Shown here in pieces: positions 9,410 to 17,878 of a stretch of 64,000 nt of DNA. The stretch covers positions 1,194-65,193 of the forward strand of contig NZ_LMDY01000013.1 of NCBI RefSeq assembly GCF_001425905.1, read 5' to 3'. The stretch comes from Methylibium sp. Root1272. GTDB taxonomy: Bacteria > Pseudomonadota > Gammaproteobacteria > Burkholderiales > Burkholderiaceae_C. Each line of letters begins with the position of its first letter. Position 1 is the stretch's first letter. The translations under genes and the position numbers were made by a program. The notes beneath the pieces are model-generated. The model saw nothing but the letters and a program-made list of their open reading frames with translations, ran no database searches and was not told the origin of the DNA.

Positions 9410-9784
9410 ATGGCACGCCCCGAGTTCACCGTCAGCGTCATCGCACGCTACCTGCCCGAGCAATCGGCCCCCGAGCAACAGGCCTACGCGTTCTCGTACT
9501 CGGTGACCATCGTCAACAGCGGCGATGTGTCCGCCCAGCTGATCGGCCGCCACTGGCTGATCACCGACGCGAGCGGCGCCCGGCAGGAAGTGCGCGGCCT
9601 GGGCGTGCTCGGCCAGCAGCCGCTGCTGCAGCCCGGTGAGCAGTTCGAGTACCAGAGCTGGGCCCGCATCGCCGCGCCGCGCGGCCAGATGCAGGGCAGC
9701 TACTACTGCATGAGCGCCGAGGCCCAGGCCTTCGAGGCCGCGATTCCGACGTTCGAGCTGTCGCAGCACTCGGCGCTGCATTGA
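9410..9784 (+). CDS. apaG: ApaG, Co2+/Mg2+ efflux-associated fold protein
   Basis: A 124-residue ApaG-family protein (FN3-like beta sandwich). Motifs are YSVTIVNSGDVSAQLIGRHW, VRGLGVLGQQPLLQPGEQF and GSYYCMSAEAQAF. ApaG affects cobalt resistance in Salmonella and is linked to dinucleoside polyphosphate metabolism through ApaH in enterics; no apaH is nearby here. The stop overlaps the TTG start of the next gene by four bases. The rpe, apaG, recombinase-family, mltA order is typical of Burkholderiales. Confidence 0.93.
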   Translation: MARPEFTVSVIARYLPEQSAPEQQAYAFSYSVTIVNSGDVSAQLIGRHWLITDASGARQEVRGLGVLGQQPLLQPGEQFEYQSWARIAAPRGQMQGSYYCMSAEAQAFEAAIPTFELSQHSALH

Positions 9785-11883
9785 CGCGGCCGCGCTTGGA
9801 CACGCCCCGCTTGCGGCGCAAGCCCACCGGCCGACGTGGCTGGGACCTCACCGCGCTGCTCAACGCGGCCGATCCGCGCGCCAGCCTGCCGGAGCGCCAC
9901 CTGTGGCTGGTGCGCCTGGTCGAATGGCTGCGCCACCCGGCGCGCACGCGCGAGGAGCTGTCCGGCGACGCCGCCGAACCGGTCTCCGAGGTCACGCTGC
10001 TGCCGCTGCGGCGGCTGAAGCACCTGCTCAACGTGCTCGACCGCAACCCCGAGCCGCGTGCCGACGTGGTCGGGCTGCTGCGCGCCTTCCGCAGCGAGAT
10101 CGACCTGGCTGCCTTGCTGGCCGACTTCGGCTTCGCGCAGCGGGTGGCCGTGTTCAGCGAGTTCGGCGACCGGATGCGCGCGCGCTTCCTGCCCGCCACG
10201 CCAGCCACCGCCGACCTCGCGCAGCTGTTCGGCCTGCTGTTCAGCGATCCGCGCGACACCGACTGGCTGGCCGCGATCGACGACGCCACGCTGGCGCGCC
10301 TGGCCGCCCTGTTCGCCGAAGCCCGGCCGGTGGCCGAGCCGCCGCTCGGCTGGCGCGCGCCGTTCTTCGACGCACTGCTGATCCTGGCCTCGCAGGTCGG
10401 CGCCACCGGCGCCACCGGCGCAGTGCGCCAGCGCATGAGCGCCGAGCTGCTGGTCGACAAGCCCTTCCGCCAGTTGCTGCGGGCGGCCGAGCGGCTGTGC
10501 GAGGCGGCCGAGACCGGCGACGAGGCGGCACTGTTGCGCGAGGCCCAGTACCTGCGCGCGCTGCTCGATGCCTGCCGCCGGGCCGCCGCCAGCGTGAGCC
10601 AGCACCTGGAGGAACACGGCGTGTCGGTCGACCTGGTGTTCCAGGTCGACCAGCTGCGCGCGCGCACCGTGCGCATCGAGGCGCTGCTGGCCTGTGCGCT
10701 GGCGCCGGCCGGCTCGCGCGAGCGCGAGCTGGTGCACCTGGTGGCCGGCCTGGCCCGCGTGGCGTCCGAGCGGCGCAGCATCCGCGCGCTGTTCGCGCGC
10801 CAGTACTCGATGCTGGCGCGCAAGGTCGCCGAGCGCAGCGCCGAGACCGGCGAGCATTACATCACCCGCACCCGCGGCGAGTGGTGGGCGATGCTGCGCA
10901 AGGCGCTCGGTGGCGGGGCGGTGCTGGCCGGCACCACCTTCCTGAAGTTCTTCGTGCTCGCGCTCGGGCTGTCGGCCTTCTGGGCCGGCTTCGGCGCAGG
11001 GCTCAACTACGCGGCGAGCTTCGTGCTCATCTACCTGCTGCACTGGACCGTGGCCACCAAGCAGCCGGCGATGACCGCACCGGCCATGGCCGCGAAGCTC
11101 GACGACGTCGGCAACGACGCGGCCCTGGAGGACTTCGTCGACGAGGTCGCGCACCTGATCCGCTCGCAGGCCGCCGGCATCGTGGGCAACCTGGCCATGG
11201 TGGCGCCGGTGGTGCTGGGCGTGCAGTGGCTCGCGAAGCAGGCCTTCGGCGCGCCGCTGGTCGGCGTGCTGGACGCCGAGCACGTGCTGAACAGCCTCAC
11301 GCTGCTCGGGGCCACACCGTTCTACGCGGCCTTCACCGGCGTGCTGCTGTTCGCCTCCAGCCTGTTCGGCGGCTGGGCCGAGAACTGGTTCGTGCTGCAC
11401 CAGCTCGACAGCGCGATCCGCTGGAACCCGCGCATCCTCTCGCGGCTGGGCGCGCCGCGCGCCGAGCGCTGGTCGCGCTGGTGGCGCGCCAACATCTCGG
11501 GCCTGGTGGCCAACATCTCGCTCGGCCTGATGCTCGGCATCGTGCCGGTGCTCGCCACCTTCTTCGCGCTGCCGCTGGACGTGCGCCACGTGACGCTGTC
11601 GACCGGGCAGATCGCCGCGGCGCTCGGTGCGCTCGGGATGCAGGCGCTGCAGGAGCCGGCGTTCTGGTGGTGCGTCGCCGCGATCCCGCTGACCGGTGCG
11701 CTGAACCTCGGCGTGAGCTTCTTCCTGGCGTTCAAGGTGGCGATGCGATCGCGCGGCATCCGCGTGGCCGACCGCTCGCGCATCTACGCCGCGCTGCGGC
11801 GCCGCCTGCGCACCCGCTTCATCAGTTTCCTGCTGCCACCCCGCGGCACCGCGCGGGCCGGCGAGCCTCGTGAAAACACGTGA
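9781..11883 (+). CDS. 'site-specific recombinase' Gcr-family membrane protein
   Basis: A 700-residue member of the family annotated as site-specific recombinase (Gcr, PF10136). The N-terminal half is soluble and Leu/Arg-rich. The C-terminal half has several hydrophobic segments, for example around residues 375-430, 460-490, 515-540, 580-610 and 640-665, so it should be an integral membrane protein. No tyrosine- or serine-recombinase catalytic signature is visible, and the historical name may be misleading. The start is TTG at 9781, overlapping the apaG stop (TTGA), which implies coupled translation. Confidence 0.85.
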   Translation: MTRPRLDTPRLRRKPTGRRGWDLTALLNAADPRASLPERHLWLVRLVEWLRHPARTREELSGDAAEPVSEVTLLPLRRLKHLLNVLDRNPEPRADVVGLLRAFRSEIDLAALLADFGFAQRVAVFSEFGDRMRARFLPATPATADLAQLFGLLFSDPRDTDWLAAIDDATLARLAALFAEARPVAEPPLGWRAPFFDALLILASQVGATGATGAVRQRMSAELLVDKPFRQLLRAAERLCEAAETGDEAALLREAQYLRALLDACRRAAASVSQHLEEHGVSVDLVFQVDQLRARTVRIEALLACALAPAGSRERELVHLVAGLARVASERRSIRALFARQYSMLARKVAERSAETGEHYITRTRGEWWAMLRKALGGGAVLAGTTFLKFFVLALGLSAFWAGFGAGLNYAASFVLIYLLHWTVATKQPAMTAPAMAAKLDDVGNDAALEDFVDEVAHLIRSQAAGIVGNLAMVAPVVLGVQWLAKQAFGAPLVGVLDAEHVLNSLTLLGATPFYAAFTGVLLFASSLFGGWAENWFVLHQLDSAIRWNPRILSRLGAPRAERWSRWWRANISGLVANISLGLMLGIVPVLATFFALPLDVRHVTLSTGQIAAALGALGMQALQEPAFWWCVAAIPLTGALNLGVSFFLAFKVAMRSRGIRVADRSRIYAALRRRLRTRFISFLLPPRGTARAGEPRENT

Positions 11884-11896
11884 GGGCGTGTGAGCC

Positions 11897-12064
11897 TCAG
11901 GCTGGCGGCGGCAGCGTGGGCGGATCGCCCGCCGATCGCGCTGGCGCTTCGTCTTCCGGCGGCGCGGTGCGCTCGCCGCCGCGGCGACCCGAGAACATCG
12001 TCCACCAGACGATGAAGACCAAGCAGGCCAGCGCGGCCAGTGCCTCCAGCAGAAGGAGTCCCAT
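11897..12064 (-). CDS. small single-pass membrane protein, unknown
   Basis: A 55-codon frame with an N-terminal hydrophobic helix (residues 2-23, LLLLEALAALACLVFIVWWT) followed by FSGRRGGE and a Pro/Ala/Asp-rich cytoplasmic-type tail. The IVWWTMFSGRR signature looks like a conserved small protein of related bacteria, but I cannot name it. Its ATG shares the CATG palindrome with the divergent mltA ATG. No strong ribosome binding site was seen, so it remains tentative. Confidence 0.5.
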   Translation of the reverse strand: MGLLLLEALAALACLVFIVWWTMFSGRRGGERTAPPEDEAPARSAGDPPTLPPPA

Positions 12065-13244
12065 GTTCGTGAAGAAGATCCTGGCGCCACGGTGGCTGTT
12101 GGCCGGGATGGTAGGCGCACTGGCCGCCTGCAGCACGCCGCTGCCACCCGGCCCGAGCCCGGCCCCGACCTCGCCGCCGGCGGCACCGGTCCCGGCAGCC
12201 CCCGCTGGCACGGGTCTGCCGCCGGTGCTGCGCGAGAACGCGCGCTGGCAACCGGTGCCGTGGAGCGACCTGCCCGGCTGGGAGGCCGACGCCACGGTGC
12301 GCGCCTGGCCGGCGCTGCTGGCCGGCTGCGCGAAGCCGGCCCCCGGCTGGGCCGCCGCCTGCGCCAGCGCCAAGGCGCTCGACGCGCCCGACGACACCCG
12401 CGTGCGTGCCTGGCTGCAGCGCACGCTGACGCCCTACCGCGTCACCGCGCTCGACGGTCGCGGCGACGGCCTCGCGACCGGCTACTTCGAGCCGCTGGTC
12501 GCCGCTTCGCGCCAGCGCAGCAGGAGCCACGGCGTGCCGCTCTACGCCGCGCCGCCGAACCTGGCGCTGCGCAAGCCCTGGTACACGCGCGCCGAGATCG
12601 AGACGCTGCCGGCGGCGCGCGCCGCCCTGAAGGGACGCGAGATCGCCTGGGTCGCCGATCCGCTGGACGCGTTGCTGCTGCAGGTGCAGGGCTCGGGCCG
12701 GCTCGCGATCACCGAGCCCGACGGCCGCCGGCAGACCGTGCGGCTCGCCTACGGCGGCCACAACGACCAGCCCTACCAGTCGGTCGGCCGCTGGCTGGTC
12801 GAGCGCGGTGCGTTCACGCTGGAGCAGGCCTCGTGGCCGGCGATCAAGGCCTGGGCGAGAGCCAACCCCGGCCGCGTGTCCGAGATGCTGGCCGCGAACC
12901 CGCGCTACGTGTTCTTTCGCGAGGAGCCGCTGACCGATCCGTCGATCGGCGCGGTCGGCGCGCAGGGCGTGCCGCTGACGCCGGGCCGCTCGATCGCGGT
13001 CGATCCGCGGGCCATCCCCTACGGCACGCCGGTGTGGCTCGACACCACCGAGCCACAGCCCTGGAGCCCGACGCCGCCGCCGCCGCGGCCGCTGCAGCGC
13101 CTGGTGCTGGCCCAGGACACCGGCAGCGCCATCACCGGCGCGGTGCGCGCCGACTACTACTGGGGCTGGGCCGAGGGCGCCGAGGACCGCGCCGGCCGCA
13201 TGAAGCAGCCGCTGCGGATGTGGGTGCTGTGGCCGCGGCCCTGA
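12063..13244 (+). CDS. mltA: membrane-bound lytic murein transglycosylase A
   Basis: Cleaves the MurNAc-GlcNAc bond of peptidoglycan to give 1,6-anhydro ends. It has a lipoprotein signal peptide with lipobox LAAC at Cys23. A Pro-rich linker is followed by the MltA domain (GYFEPLVAASR, VAWVADPLDALLLQVQGSGRL) and a C-terminal 3D domain with the Asp motif (QDTGSAITGAVRADYYWG). The 393-residue length is normal. AAGGAG is close to the ATG, and a GTG two codons later has better spacing, so the true start may be 12069. Confidence 0.93.
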   Translation: MFVKKILAPRWLLAGMVGALAACSTPLPPGPSPAPTSPPAAPVPAAPAGTGLPPVLRENARWQPVPWSDLPGWEADATVRAWPALLAGCAKPAPGWAAACASAKALDAPDDTRVRAWLQRTLTPYRVTALDGRGDGLATGYFEPLVAASRQRSRSHGVPLYAAPPNLALRKPWYTRAEIETLPAARAALKGREIAWVADPLDALLLQVQGSGRLAITEPDGRRQTVRLAYGGHNDQPYQSVGRWLVERGAFTLEQASWPAIKAWARANPGRVSEMLAANPRYVFFREEPLTDPSIGAVGAQGVPLTPGRSIAVDPRAIPYGTPVWLDTTEPQPWSPTPPPPRPLQRLVLAQDTGSAITGAVRADYYWGWAEGAEDRAGRMKQPLRMWVLWPRP

Positions 13245-13260
13245 GCGGCCCGCGAGTGCC

Positions 13261-14544
13261 TCAGGACAGCATCGACTCCGCCATCGCCTCGTCGGCCCGG
13301 GCCGGTACCGACCGGCGCGCCTCGATCTGCTCGGCCAGGTAGAGCGCGTCGCGCGCCACGCCGGAGAAGCGGCCCGAGCCCCAGGTGTGCAGCCAGGGCA
13401 GGCCGATGAAGTAGAGCCCCGGCAGCGCGGTCACGCCGCGCACGTGGCCGGGCTGCCCGCGGCCGTTGAACACCGGCGCGTCGAGCCAGCTGAAGTCGGG
13501 CGAGAAACCGATGCACCAGATGACGGCACCGATGCCGGACTCGCGCAGCGACAACCGCGTGCGCTCGGCCGCCGGCTCCCACACCGGCCGGTAGGCCGAC
13601 GGCGGCGGCGCGTCGAGGCCGGCCTTCTCGATGTGCTTGTCGATCGCGGCGTTGATGCCGTTGTAGATGCGGTCGGCGTGGTCGAGGTTGGCGCGCAGGT
13701 CGGGGTTGAAGTGCAGCGTGTCGCCCTCCAGGCCGTTCAGCAGCCCGTATAGCTCCATGCCCTCGCTGGCGAACTTGCGCAGATCGATGTCGCGCCCGCC
13801 GTCGCGGCCGGTGACGTAGTGGTTGGTGTTGTCGCGCACGCCCTCGCGCAGCGGGTGCTCGTGCACCGGCATGTCGTAGTAGCCCATGTCGGCCAGCCAG
13901 TCCACCACGTCCTTGCCGCGGTAGAAGCGCGCGCAGCGCGGCGCGTCGCCGGTCGCCATCACCACCTCGCGACCGGCCAGGTGCAGGTCCTCGGCGATCT
14001 GCGCGCCCGACTGGCCGTTACCCACCACCAGCACCTTGCCGGGCGGCAGCGCCTGCGCATTGCGGTACTGCTCGGAGTGGATCTGCAGCAGCTCGCGCGG
14101 CAGCCGCTCGGCCAGCCGCGGGATGATGGGCTGGTGGTAGCCGCCCGAGGCCACCACCACCTGGTCGGCGCTGTAGTGGCCCTGCGAGGTGGCGATCTCG
14201 AAACCGCCGCCGGCGCGCGGCGCGGCGCGCTGCACCGTCAGGCCGCTGCGCACCGGCGCGTCCACATGCTTCACGAAGCCGTCGAGGTACTCGATGATCT
14301 CGTCCTTCTTCATGAAGCCGTGCGGGTCGCTGCCGGCGTACTCCCAGCCTGGCAGCTTGCACTGCCAGTTGGGCGTGACGAGGCAGAAGCTGTCCCAGCG
14401 CTGCGTGCGCCAGGCGTGCAGCGGCGAGCGCTTCTCGAGCACGACGTGGTCGATGCCGCGCTGCTTCAGGTAGTAGCTCAGCGACAGGCCGGCCTGGCCG
14501 CCGCCGACGATGGCGACGCTGTGGTGTTCTGCGGTGGGGTTCAT
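13261..14544 (-). CDS. flavin-dependent oxidoreductase of the Nit1C cluster (MSMEG_0569 type)
   Basis: A 427-residue flavoprotein monooxygenase-like enzyme. GGGQAGL at residues 14-20 binds FAD, and a second nucleotide-binding motif VVGNGQSGAQIAEDL lies mid-protein. It belongs to the MSMEG_0569 family, found almost only in nitrilase Nit1C clusters, and is the last gene of the cluster here. Substrate unknown; by context it probably oxidises a product of the nitrilase/radical SAM steps. The start ATG has AAGGA upstream, 23 bases after the preceding small gene. Confidence 0.88.
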   Translation of the reverse strand: MNPTAEHHSVAIVGGGQAGLSLSYYLKQRGIDHVVLEKRSPLHAWRTQRWDSFCLVTPNWQCKLPGWEYAGSDPHGFMKKDEIIEYLDGFVKHVDAPVRSGLTVQRAAPRAGGGFEIATSQGHYSADQVVVASGGYHQPIIPRLAERLPRELLQIHSEQYRNAQALPPGKVLVVGNGQSGAQIAEDLHLAGREVVMATGDAPRCARFYRGKDVVDWLADMGYYDMPVHEHPLREGVRDNTNHYVTGRDGGRDIDLRKFASEGMELYGLLNGLEGDTLHFNPDLRANLDHADRIYNGINAAIDKHIEKAGLDAPPPSAYRPVWEPAAERTRLSLRESGIGAVIWCIGFSPDFSWLDAPVFNGRGQPGHVRGVTALPGLYFIGLPWLHTWGSGRFSGVARDALYLAEQIEARRSVPARADEAMAESMLS

Positions 14545-14567
14545 GGCGTGGGTCCTTCTTGCTCGGG

Positions 14568-14852
14568 TCAGGCTTCGTCGAAGCGCAGCACTTCCACCTC
14601 GGCCTGCGCGTCGAAGCGTTCGGCGGTGGCCTCGATCTGCGCCAGCTGGTCCATCGCCATCGAACAGGCGTAGCCGAACTTGGCACGCACGCGCTCGGAG
14701 GCGATGTGCAGCGCCTCGCGGCTGCGGGCCAGGAACTCCGGCAGCGGGTAGGCACTGCCGGGCACGAGGTAGTCCTTGATCACCAGCGACGGCGAGTAGC
14801 AGCGCGTCTCGCTGCGGTCGGGCCAGCGCAGGTGGAAATGCATCGCGGGCAT
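14568..14852 (-). CDS. small nitrogen-starvation-type protein (MSMEG_0570 family)
   Basis: A 94-residue cytoplasmic protein beginning MPAMHFHLRWPDRSETRCYS and rich in Ala/Glu in its C-terminal helix. The family (MSMEG_0570) has no known biochemical activity and is a marker of Nit1C clusters. The fold looks compact, without signal or membrane segments. It lies 26 bases after the glycosyltransferase and 23 before the flavoprotein, in the same transcription unit. Confidence 0.85.
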   Translation of the reverse strand: MPAMHFHLRWPDRSETRCYSPSLVIKDYLVPGSAYPLPEFLARSREALHIASERVRAKFGYACSMAMDQLAQIEATAERFDAQAEVEVLRFDEA

Positions 14853-14878
14853 GGGGCAAATCTCCAGGAAACGTGAGG

Positions 14879-16144
14879 TCAGGAAACGACAGGGGCGGCG
14901 TCCATCGCGGCCGGTTCGGTGGGCACCGCCGCGGCGAGCGGCAAGCCGTGGCCGACCAGCGCCCGCATCGCGCGGTACAGCGCGACGTGGCGCGCGGCGC
15001 TGGCCGTCCAGCTGTAGCGCCGGCAGACCTCGGGCACGGCCCGGGCCAACGCCTCGGCGCGCCCCGGTTCGCAGGACCGCGCCATCGCGTCGGCGATCGA
15101 CAGCGGGTTCAGCGGGTCGGCCCAGCAGGCCTCGCCGTGCTGCTCGTCGGCCGGCAGGTATTCGGTGAACGGCGCCTGGCGCGACACCACCACCGGCGTG
15201 CCGCAGGCCAGCGCCTCCAGCACCACCAGGCCGAAGCCTTCGCGCAGCGAGGCCATCACCAGCACGTCGGCGGCGCGGAACAGCGCCGGCATCTCGTCGT
15301 CGGCGACGGTGCCGGTGATCACCACGTCGGCCCCCGGCCCGACGCGCAGGCCGCTGGCGGCCAGCGCCTCGGTGAACTCTCGCGCGTAGCGGTCGTGGTC
15401 GAGCAGGCTGGCACCGCCGGCGATGACCAGCTGCGCCTGGGGTTGCCGCGCGCGCAGGGCCGCGAAGGCCTGCAGCACACGCACCGTGTTCTTGCGCTCT
15501 TCGATGCCGCCCACCGCCAGATAGACCGGCGCGCCGTGGGAGGCGCCGGCGCGCAGCCCGTAGCGGCGCCGGACGCGCGCATCGGCGGCGCCGGGCTGGC
15601 GGCCATAGCGCCGCAGGTCGACGCCGTTGTGCACCAGCGCCGCCGCGACGCCGTGCTCGCGCTGCAGGATGTCGCACCAGGTCTGGCTGACGCACAACAC
15701 CTGGCGCGCCTGCAGGAAGGCACGCTGCTGCCAGGCCATCACGCGCGCGTCGTCGAAGTGGTCGAGGTGGTGCACGGTGCGCACGAAGCCGTCGATCAGC
15801 CCGCGTTCCTGCAGCGTCGCCAGTGCATTGCCGCCGATGCCGTCCTGCGCATGCAGCACGTCGTAGCCGCGCGACGTCACCCGCGGCGCGAGATGGTCGA
15901 TGCAGGCGTCGCGGCGCGACGCGACCATGCTCGCCAGGTCGGCCGGCGCCGGCGCCACCGGCACCAGTTCGACCGCGCAGCGCGGCGTGCGGAACAGCGC
16001 CTGCCCGGGCAGCGCCGGCGCCATCACCGTCACCTCGTGGCCTGCCTCGTGCAAGGCATCGGCCAGTTCCAGCGTGTGGATGACGCCACCGCGCGGATGG
16101 ACCGAATGGGTCAGCAGGCCGATGCGCAGGCGACGGTTAGACAT
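14879..16144 (-). CDS. GT4-type glycosyltransferase of the Nit1C cluster (MSMEG_0565 type)
   Basis: A 421-residue GT-B fold retaining glycosyltransferase. The N-terminus RIGLLTHSVHPRGGVIHTLELADAL is the acceptor domain. The C-terminal EGFGLVVLEALACGTPVVVS is the nucleotide-sugar binding EX7E motif of GT4. Its presence argues that the cluster makes or modifies a small molecule rather than just hydrolysing a nitrile. The start overlaps the end of the AIR-synthase-like gene by eight bases. Confidence 0.88.
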   Translation of the reverse strand: MSNRRLRIGLLTHSVHPRGGVIHTLELADALHEAGHEVTVMAPALPGQALFRTPRCAVELVPVAPAPADLASMVASRRDACIDHLAPRVTSRGYDVLHAQDGIGGNALATLQERGLIDGFVRTVHHLDHFDDARVMAWQQRAFLQARQVLCVSQTWCDILQREHGVAAALVHNGVDLRRYGRQPGAADARVRRRYGLRAGASHGAPVYLAVGGIEERKNTVRVLQAFAALRARQPQAQLVIAGGASLLDHDRYAREFTEALAASGLRVGPGADVVITGTVADDEMPALFRAADVLVMASLREGFGLVVLEALACGTPVVVSRQAPFTEYLPADEQHGEACWADPLNPLSIADAMARSCEPGRAEALARAVPEVCRRYSWTASAARHVALYRAMRALVGHGLPLAAAVPTEPAAMDAAPVVS

Positions 16145-17165
16145 GGGCCGGCTCCCGCGGCCCGACGGCCCGCGCGCCGATGAAGGGCTGCGCCGTCAGG
16201 TCCCACAGCAGCGTGCTCGCCTCGCCGTCGCGCAGATGCAACTGCGGGTTCGCCGTGACCTCGCCGACCGCGGCGCAGGCGATGCCCTGCGACTCGAAAT
16301 GCCGCGCCACCGCGGCCGCCTGCGCCGGCCGCACGCTGAACACGAAGCCGAAGCTCGGAAAGGACTGCAGCCAGCGCAGCAGCGGCACGCCGGGCGGGCG
16401 CGGGATCGCCTGCACGTCGATCACGCCGCCGACCCGCGAGCACTCCAGCAGCATCAGCGCCGTGCCCACGGCGCCGGCCATGCTGATGTCCTTGGCCGCG
16501 TCGCACAGGCCGCTCTCGGCCAACGCCGGCAGCAGCTCGATGTCGGCGCGCAGCCGCTCGGCCGGCGCGCCGGTCGACGCGTCCCAGTAGGGGTTGGGCT
16601 CCTGGTAGGCGCCGCGCAGGTCGATCGCCATCACCAGGGTGTCGCCGGGGCGGGCGTTGAAGCTCGTCAGCAGCGTCTTCGCGCGGCCCAGGATCGCCAC
16701 GGCGAGCTGCCCGCCGGCCGCCTGGTTGTTGCTGTGCCCGCCGACGATCGGCACGCCGTAGCGCTGCGACGCGGCCGCCAGGCCCTCGAGCACCTGCCGG
16801 CCCGGCGCCATGCCGCGGCTCCACAGCGCGTCGACCACGGCGATCGGACGCCCGCCCATCGCACAGATGTCGCTCACGTTCACCATCACGCCGCAGTAGC
16901 CGGCGAACCAGGGCATGCGCTGCACGAAGTCGTCGACGAAGCCCTCGATCGCGAACAGCAGGTAGCCACCGTCGCCATCGGGGATCGCCGCGCAGTCGTC
17001 GCCGACGCCGACCGCCTGGCCCAGCGCCGCGGTGCCGCCGGGCAGCGCGGCCGACAGCGCGGACACCACGTCGCTGATGTCGCGCTTGTGCGCGAAGCCG
17101 CGCCCGCGCAGCAGCGCCGAGGCGAGCCCGTCGAGCCCGTCCTGGCCCCGCATTCCGTCGTCCAT
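16137..17165 (-). CDS. AIR synthase-like protein of the Nit1C cluster (Sll0787 type)
   Basis: A 342-residue PurM/ThiL/SelD superfamily ATP-binding protein. Motifs are VGVGDDCAAIPDG near the N-terminus, VNVSDICAMGGRPI and IVGGHSNNQAAGGQLAVAILG, which fit the Mg-ATP site of this fold. These enzymes phosphorylate or activate oxygen or nitrogen atoms with ATP; the substrate here is unknown. It is always found with the nitrilase and radical SAM genes of Nit1C clusters. It begins 13 bases after the acyltransferase stop and overlaps the glycosyltransferase start. Confidence 0.88.
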   Translation of the reverse strand: MDDGMRGQDGLDGLASALLRGRGFAHKRDISDVVSALSAALPGGTAALGQAVGVGDDCAAIPDGDGGYLLFAIEGFVDDFVQRMPWFAGYCGVMVNVSDICAMGGRPIAVVDALWSRGMAPGRQVLEGLAAASQRYGVPIVGGHSNNQAAGGQLAVAILGRAKTLLTSFNARPGDTLVMAIDLRGAYQEPNPYWDASTGAPAERLRADIELLPALAESGLCDAAKDISMAGAVGTALMLLECSRVGGVIDVQAIPRPPGVPLLRWLQSFPSFGFVFSVRPAQAAAVARHFESQGIACAAVGEVTANPQLHLRDGEASTLLWDLTAQPFIGARAVGPREPAHV

Positions 17166-17178
17166 GCCGGCGTCCTCG

Positions 17179-17751
17179 TCAGGCGCGGGCCCGGCTCTGC
17201 GCCACGTAGCCGGTCAGCGGATCGTGGCAGGGCGGGTACTGCGCCAGGTCGGCCTGCATCAGGCAGTGCGGGCGGCCGTGCAGCGCCTCGTCCTTCAGCC
17301 AATGCCAGTGCAGCTTCTCGAACAGCGCGCGGTTCTGCGCCTGCACGTGCGCCAGGAAAAGCCGCGCGCCACGCGCGTGCGCGCTGCTCACCGCCAGCCG
17401 GATCAGCGTCGCACCGAGCCGGCCGTGGCTGCGGAAGGCCGGGTGCACCGCGAGGCGCGAGCCCCACCACACGCCGTCGTCGCCCTCGTTCAGGCCGGGG
17501 TGGATGCGCACGGTGCCGACCACCTGGTCGCTCATGCCGCCCACGCAGGACAGCGCCACCAGCGGCTGCGCATGCGCATCGATCGCGTCGATGTCATCGC
17601 CGCCGCCGAACAGGCCCTGCTCGATGCAGAACACCAGGCGGCGCAGGCGCCGCGCCTCGTTGATCTCCCAGGCGCCGTCGGCCCACTTGACGCGGAACTC
17701 GCAGGGGGTGAAGGCCAGCGGCAGGTCGCACACCACGTCCAGGGTCAGCAT
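17179..17751 (-). CDS. GNAT N-acyltransferase of the Nit1C cluster (MSMEG_0567/Sll0786 type)
   Basis: A 190-residue GNAT acetyltransferase-like protein. The core is VGTVRIHPGLNEGDDGVWWG and LAVHPAFRSHGRLGATLIRL, with the acetyl-CoA loop as R-x-x-G-R-L-G. It probably acylates an amine made in the pathway. The ATG at 17751 is preferred over an in-frame GTG four codons upstream because GGAGG sits at good distance. It is separated from the radical SAM stop by 127 bases that hold a repeat. Confidence 0.85.
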   Translation of the reverse strand: MLTLDVVCDLPLAFTPCEFRVKWADGAWEINEARRLRRLVFCIEQGLFGGGDDIDAIDAHAQPLVALSCVGGMSDQVVGTVRIHPGLNEGDDGVWWGSRLAVHPAFRSHGRLGATLIRLAVSSAHARGARLFLAHVQAQNRALFEKLHWHWLKDEALHGRPHCLMQADLAQYPPCHDPLTGYVAQSRARA

Positions 17752-17769
17752 GACCACCTCCACTCACAA

Positions 17770-17878
17770 GCCCATCGCGCAAGCACGCCGGCCCCCGCCG
17801 GCAGCCGCCGCGGGTCCGGCTCCGCCGGTCCGCCAGCGGCGCCCCCTGGGGGGAGCGGCGCAGCCGCAACGGGGGGGT
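17770..17878 (-). repeat. intergenic GC-rich palindromic repeat, copy A
   Basis: Directly downstream of the radical SAM stop in the direction of transcription. It shares with 20050-20138 the ends GCCCATCGCGCA and GCAACGGGGG, a CGCGGGTCCGGCTC core, and a CCCCT...AGGGG dyad with GAGCGGCGC. Two diverged copies within 2.5 kb in the same operon mark it as a dispersed element. It can fold into GC-rich hairpins but lacks a U-run. Confidence 0.75.
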
